NCBI GenBank assembly: GCA_030621995.1
Contig: JAUXGP010000096.1
Coordinates: forward strand, 1-6,501
Direction of reading: 5' to 3'
Origin: Psychrilyobacter sp.
GTDB lineage: Bacteria > Fusobacteriota > Fusobacteriia > Fusobacteriales > Fusobacteriaceae
DNA: 6,501 bases
Part shown: piece after piece, positions 4,789 to 6,501 of the stretch
How positions within the stretch are numbered: position 1 is the first letter of the stretch
Layout of the letters: each line of letters starts with the position of its first letter
Notes under the pieces: generated by a model
Seen by the model: only the letters and a program-made list of their open reading frames with translations
What the model was told of the DNA's origin: nothing
Databases searched by the model: none
Translations under genes and position numbers: made by a program

Positions 4789-4826
4789 TCATATATAATT
4801 TTATTATATTTTTGACACTTTGTCAA
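4789..4826 (-). promoter_or_regulatory. perR promoter with two overlapping dyads
   Basis: TTGACA (4821-4826) and TAAAAT (4798-4803) on the minus strand are 17 bases apart. The -35 box is one arm of the perfect inverted repeat TTGACA-N3-TGTCAA (4812-4826). The -10 box overlaps a second one, ATATAAT-N3-ATTATAT (4793-4809), which resembles a Fur/PerR box but has a 3-base rather than 1-base centre. A repressor bound to either site would block RNA polymerase, so autoregulation by PerR is the simplest reading. Confidence 0.7.
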
Positions 4827-4842
4827 TCAAATGATTTTTTTG

Positions 4843-5289
4843 CTATATTTCTCTGCCAAAATAAAGACGATCTATACCCTTTCCATATTCATTTTTTAAG
4901 ATCTCTTCCATCTTAAACCCTAGTTTTTTGTATAGTTCTATAGCTCCCTCATTTTCTAAAGAAACTGTCAGACCTATTTTTTTTATCCTGTTTTTTCTAA
5001 ATACTTTTATAGATTCTTCCAGAAGTTTTTTACCATAACCACATTTTCTATACTCCTTCTTAATAGAAAATCCATACAAGAACATTTCATCACCGTCAAA
5101 GTCTCTGATATACTCAGCTATCCCTATAACCTCGTCCTCTATGACCAAGACAAATACCTTTCCATACCGTATGATCGGCTTCAGTATCCATTCATCTACT
5201 CCCCCACTCAGGCCGAAGGCCTCCTTTTCCACCTCTATAATTTGATCTATATATTTTTTATCCCCTGCTTTTATTTCAAAAAATTTCAT
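4843..5289 (-). CDS. GNAT-family N-acetyltransferase, RimI-like
   Basis: The 148-residue protein transfers an acetyl group from acetyl-CoA to an unidentified amine. The acetyl-CoA pyrophosphate loop is YRKCGYGKKLLEE (80-92), the R/Q-x-x-G-x-G motif. ENEGAIELYKKLGF (112-125) is the conserved C-terminal motif, with Tyr120 as likely general acid. This layout resembles RimI and its relatives but is not diagnostic of substrate. The ATG at 5289 follows an AGGGGGG ribosome binding site by 6 bases; a TTG at 5313 is in frame but would bury that site. The gene starts 27 bases after the truA stop, so it is probably co-transcribed with truA. Its ribosome binding site is perfectly complementary over 9 bases to the loop region of the candidate small RNA at 2193-2304. 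Confidence 0.88.
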   Translation of the reverse strand: MKFFEIKAGDKKYIDQIIEVEKEAFGLSGGVDEWILKPIIRYGKVFVLVIEDEVIGIAEYIRDFDGDEMFLYGFSIKKEYRKCGYGKKLLEESIKVFRKNRIKKIGLTVSLENEGAIELYKKLGFKMEEILKNEYGKGIDRLYFGREI

Positions 5290-5316
5290 CTTCAGCCCCC
5301 CTAAAACAGCCAACAG

Positions 5317-6048
5317 CTAATAGTTTACCTCATATAAATACAGTCCCGCTCCATCTATAACTATCTTTTCATCTTTAGGATTTGGATTCTCTATTTTTTT
5401 CAGGAGATAGTCTTTGGGTCTTTCACTGAAATATACAGCCAAAGAGCTTCCTACCATTATTCTGATCTGTGTCTTTAAAAAAGCGTTTCCCTTTATATAG
5501 ATTCCTATCCTATAGTTCTCCTTTTCATAACACCTGATTTCAAAAATTTCCCTTACAGGATTATTCCCGCCACAATCCGTCATCCTAAACCCGTCAAAAT
5601 TATGTCTGCCTAAAAACACCTTCATTATATCATAAAGTTTATCCACATCTATTTTTTCTTTAACTTCGGTCAGATGCCTGGTTTCAAATACACTTCTTTC
5701 AGGAGTCAATATAAATTCATAGGCTCTTGTTTTTGCTGAAAACCTGGAATGAAATTCCATATCCGCTTCTTCTACTTTTAAAATTTTAATATCTTTAGGA
5801 GTGATATTATCGAGAGCATAAACCAGTCTATCCACCGGGATTTTTGAGTCGGTAGTAAAATTAGAAACTTGCTTAACTGCATGAACTCCTCTGTCAGTCC
5901 TTCCTGAACTTATTAAGTTTACCCTTTCCTTTATTATCTTGTACAAACCTTTTTCAAGTTCCCCCTGTACAGTTCGTCTGTCTGGTTGTCTTTGAAACCC
6001 AAAAAAATCACTTCCATCGTATTGATAGATAAGTTTTATATTCCTCAT
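5317..6048 (-). CDS. truA: tRNA pseudouridine(38-40) synthase TruA
   Basis: It converts uridines 38-40 of the tRNA anticodon arm to pseudouridine. Length is 243 residues, normal for the family. FQRQPDRRTVQGELE (18-32) and SGRTDRGVHA (48-57) are diagnostic, with catalytic Asp52. FSAKTRAYEF, NPVREIFEI, the RNA-contacting FLKTQIRIMVGS and GLYLYEVNY at the end all match family segments. The ATG at 6048 has AGAGGAG upstream. It lies after a tRNA cluster but is separated from it by a terminator and about 165 bases, so it needs its own promoter; I could not pick one with confidence. The GNAT gene follows at 27 bases. Confidence 0.97.
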   Translation of the reverse strand: MRNIKLIYQYDGSDFFGFQRQPDRRTVQGELEKGLYKIIKERVNLISSGRTDRGVHAVKQVSNFTTDSKIPVDRLVYALDNITPKDIKILKVEEADMEFHSRFSAKTRAYEFILTPERSVFETRHLTEVKEKIDVDKLYDIMKVFLGRHNFDGFRMTDCGGNNPVREIFEIRCYEKENYRIGIYIKGNAFLKTQIRIMVGSSLAVYFSERPKDYLLKKIENPNPKDEKIVIDGAGLYLYEVNY

Positions 6049-6213
6049 TTCTCTCCTCTAATTCTTTATAACTAAATTTTAAAATCTTTTCCCCACCAAT
6101 TTACACCGATATTCATAAATAAAATATTTTATAACCTTCTATATTTTTTATCTCTCAGTTCCATCACTTATATTTATCCTTATGAGATCCTGTGAGTTAA
6201 TCTTTAACTAAAA
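6049..6213. other. Intergenic region before truA with a second repeat-like phrase and a dyad
   Basis: No supported gene lies here. On the minus strand ATCGGTGTAAATTGGTG (about 6094-6112) and the following AAAAGATTTT resemble, with gaps, the plus-strand phrase near 1482-1512. A perfect dyad AGTTAA-N3-TTAACT lies at 6195-6209, just outside the tRNA operon terminator. The truA promoter must be in this stretch but no good -35/-10 pair stands out. Confidence 0.3.
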
Positions 6214-6239
6214 AAACTCTAGAATAAATTCTAGAGTTT
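6214..6239 (-). terminator. Intrinsic terminator of the tRNA operon
   Basis: AAACTCTAGAAT (6214-6225) and its exact complement (6228-6239) form a 12-base perfect stem with a tight loop. On the minus strand it is followed by a T-run (6210-6216). It lies 12 bases after the tRNA-Leu CCA end. Confidence 0.9.
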
Positions 6240-6251
6240 AAAACTTTAACA

Positions 6252-6335
6252 TGGTGCGGAGGGGGGGACTTGAACCCCCACGTCGAAGACACTAGATCCT
6301 AAGTCTAGCGCGTCTGCCAATTCCGCCACCCCCGC
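6252..6335 (-). tRNA. tRNA-Leu (anticodon UAG)
   Basis: The acceptor GCGGGGG pairs with CCTCCGC (one G-U), followed by discriminator A and an encoded CCA (6252-6254). The anticodon loop CTTAGGA (6297-6303) gives UAG, which reads CUN leucine codons. The D arm GGCGGAATTGGCAGACGCG, the long variable arm and GGTTCAAGTCC T arm are typical of class II tRNA-Leu. It is the last gene of the cluster. Confidence 0.96.
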
Positions 6336-6342
6336 GTATGGA

Positions 6343-6418
6343 TGGTGCGCCACACAGGGTTTGAACCTGTGACAACTCGATTAAAAGTCGAGTGCTCTAC
6401 CAGCTGAGCTAGTGGCGC
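6343..6418 (-). tRNA. tRNA-Lys (anticodon UUU)
   Basis: This is a 76-base class I tRNA with GCGCCAC/GTGGCGC acceptor stem and encoded CCA (6343-6345). Anticodon stem CTCGA/TCGAG encloses loop CTTTTAA, giving UUU (6383-6385). The D arm AGCTCAGCTGGTAGAGC and T loop GGTTCAAACC are standard. It lies 7 bases before tRNA-Leu. Confidence 0.97.
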
Positions 6419-6442
6419 ATAAATATAAAGTTTTTAAAATGT

Positions 6443-6501
6443 TGGGGTGGCTGACGGGACTCGAACCCGCGACAACCAGTACCACAAACTGGCGCTCTAC
6501 C
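6443..6501 (-). tRNA. tRNA-His (anticodon GUG), 5' end outside the window
   Basis: The 3' 59 bases are visible. Anticodon stem CCAGT/ACTGG encloses loop TTGTGGT, giving GUG (6483-6485). The 3' acceptor strand AGCCACC plus encoded CCA (6443-6445) puts C at the discriminator, as is normal for tRNA-His. The D arm and 5' acceptor strand are cut off. It lies 24 bases before tRNA-Lys. Confidence 0.94.

Noticed and set aside
1496..4916. Plus-strand open frames of 60-105 codons across the window
   Set aside because: All but a few bases of each lie opposite well-identified minus-strand genes, their translations are rich in Ser, Phe, Leu and Pro without motifs, and none has a convincing ribosome binding site.
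5290..5313. TTG start extending the GNAT protein by eight residues
   Set aside because: It would place the AGGGGGG ribosome binding site inside the coding region; the ATG at 5289 uses it at normal spacing.
6072..6116. Short frames of 11-14 codons before truA, including one starting at 6116
   Set aside because: They lack well-spaced ribosome binding sites and lie within repeat-like sequence; length is within chance expectation.
1..6501. CRISPR array, insertion sequence or prophage
   Set aside because: There are no regularly spaced direct repeats, no transposase or phage genes and no terminal inverted repeats flanking a gene.

Overview
The window is low in G+C, and every gene I can support lies on the minus strand, so genes are read from high to low coordinates. 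The protein sequences look most like an anaerobic member of the Fusobacteriota (Ilyobacter, Propionigenium, Psychrilyobacter or Fusobacterium relatives). The basis is the TruA sequence style, the anaerobe-type rubrerythrin, rubredoxin and PerR set, and the AT-rich G-run ribosome binding sites. The placement is inference from pattern recognition; no search was run.

In transcription order, 6501 to 6214 is the end of a tRNA operon: tRNA-His (cut by the window edge), tRNA-Lys(UUU) and tRNA-Leu(UAG), closed by a strong intrinsic terminator. Next come truA (tRNA pseudouridine synthase) and a RimI-like GNAT acetyltransferase, probably co-transcribed. A perR-type Fur-family regulator follows with its own near-consensus promoter, two overlapping dyads and a terminator.

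From 4139 to 2521 is an iron and peroxide defence block: ferritin, rubrerythrin and two tandem rubredoxins, ending at a perfect-palindrome terminator. The proteins fit together. PerR would sense peroxide through bound iron. Rubrerythrin would reduce peroxide with electrons from rubredoxin. Ferritin would store iron and so limit Fenton chemistry.

The 2106-2520 stretch has no convincing protein gene. It holds the most interesting signal in the window: a near-consensus promoter driving a transcript of about 112 nt with three hairpins, including one that displays a CCCCCC loop, and an intrinsic terminator. This looks like an undescribed small RNA. Nine consecutive bases of its C-rich loop region are perfectly complementary to the ribosome binding site of the GNAT gene in the same window.

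Downstream of it, beyond a second very strong terminator, lie a small stand-alone DNA polymerase X-like nucleotidyltransferase that seems to lack one catalytic carboxylate, then nth (endonuclease III, an Fe-S enzyme), then the 5' part of a NifS/IscS cysteine desulfurase with a near-consensus promoter and an operator-like dyad.
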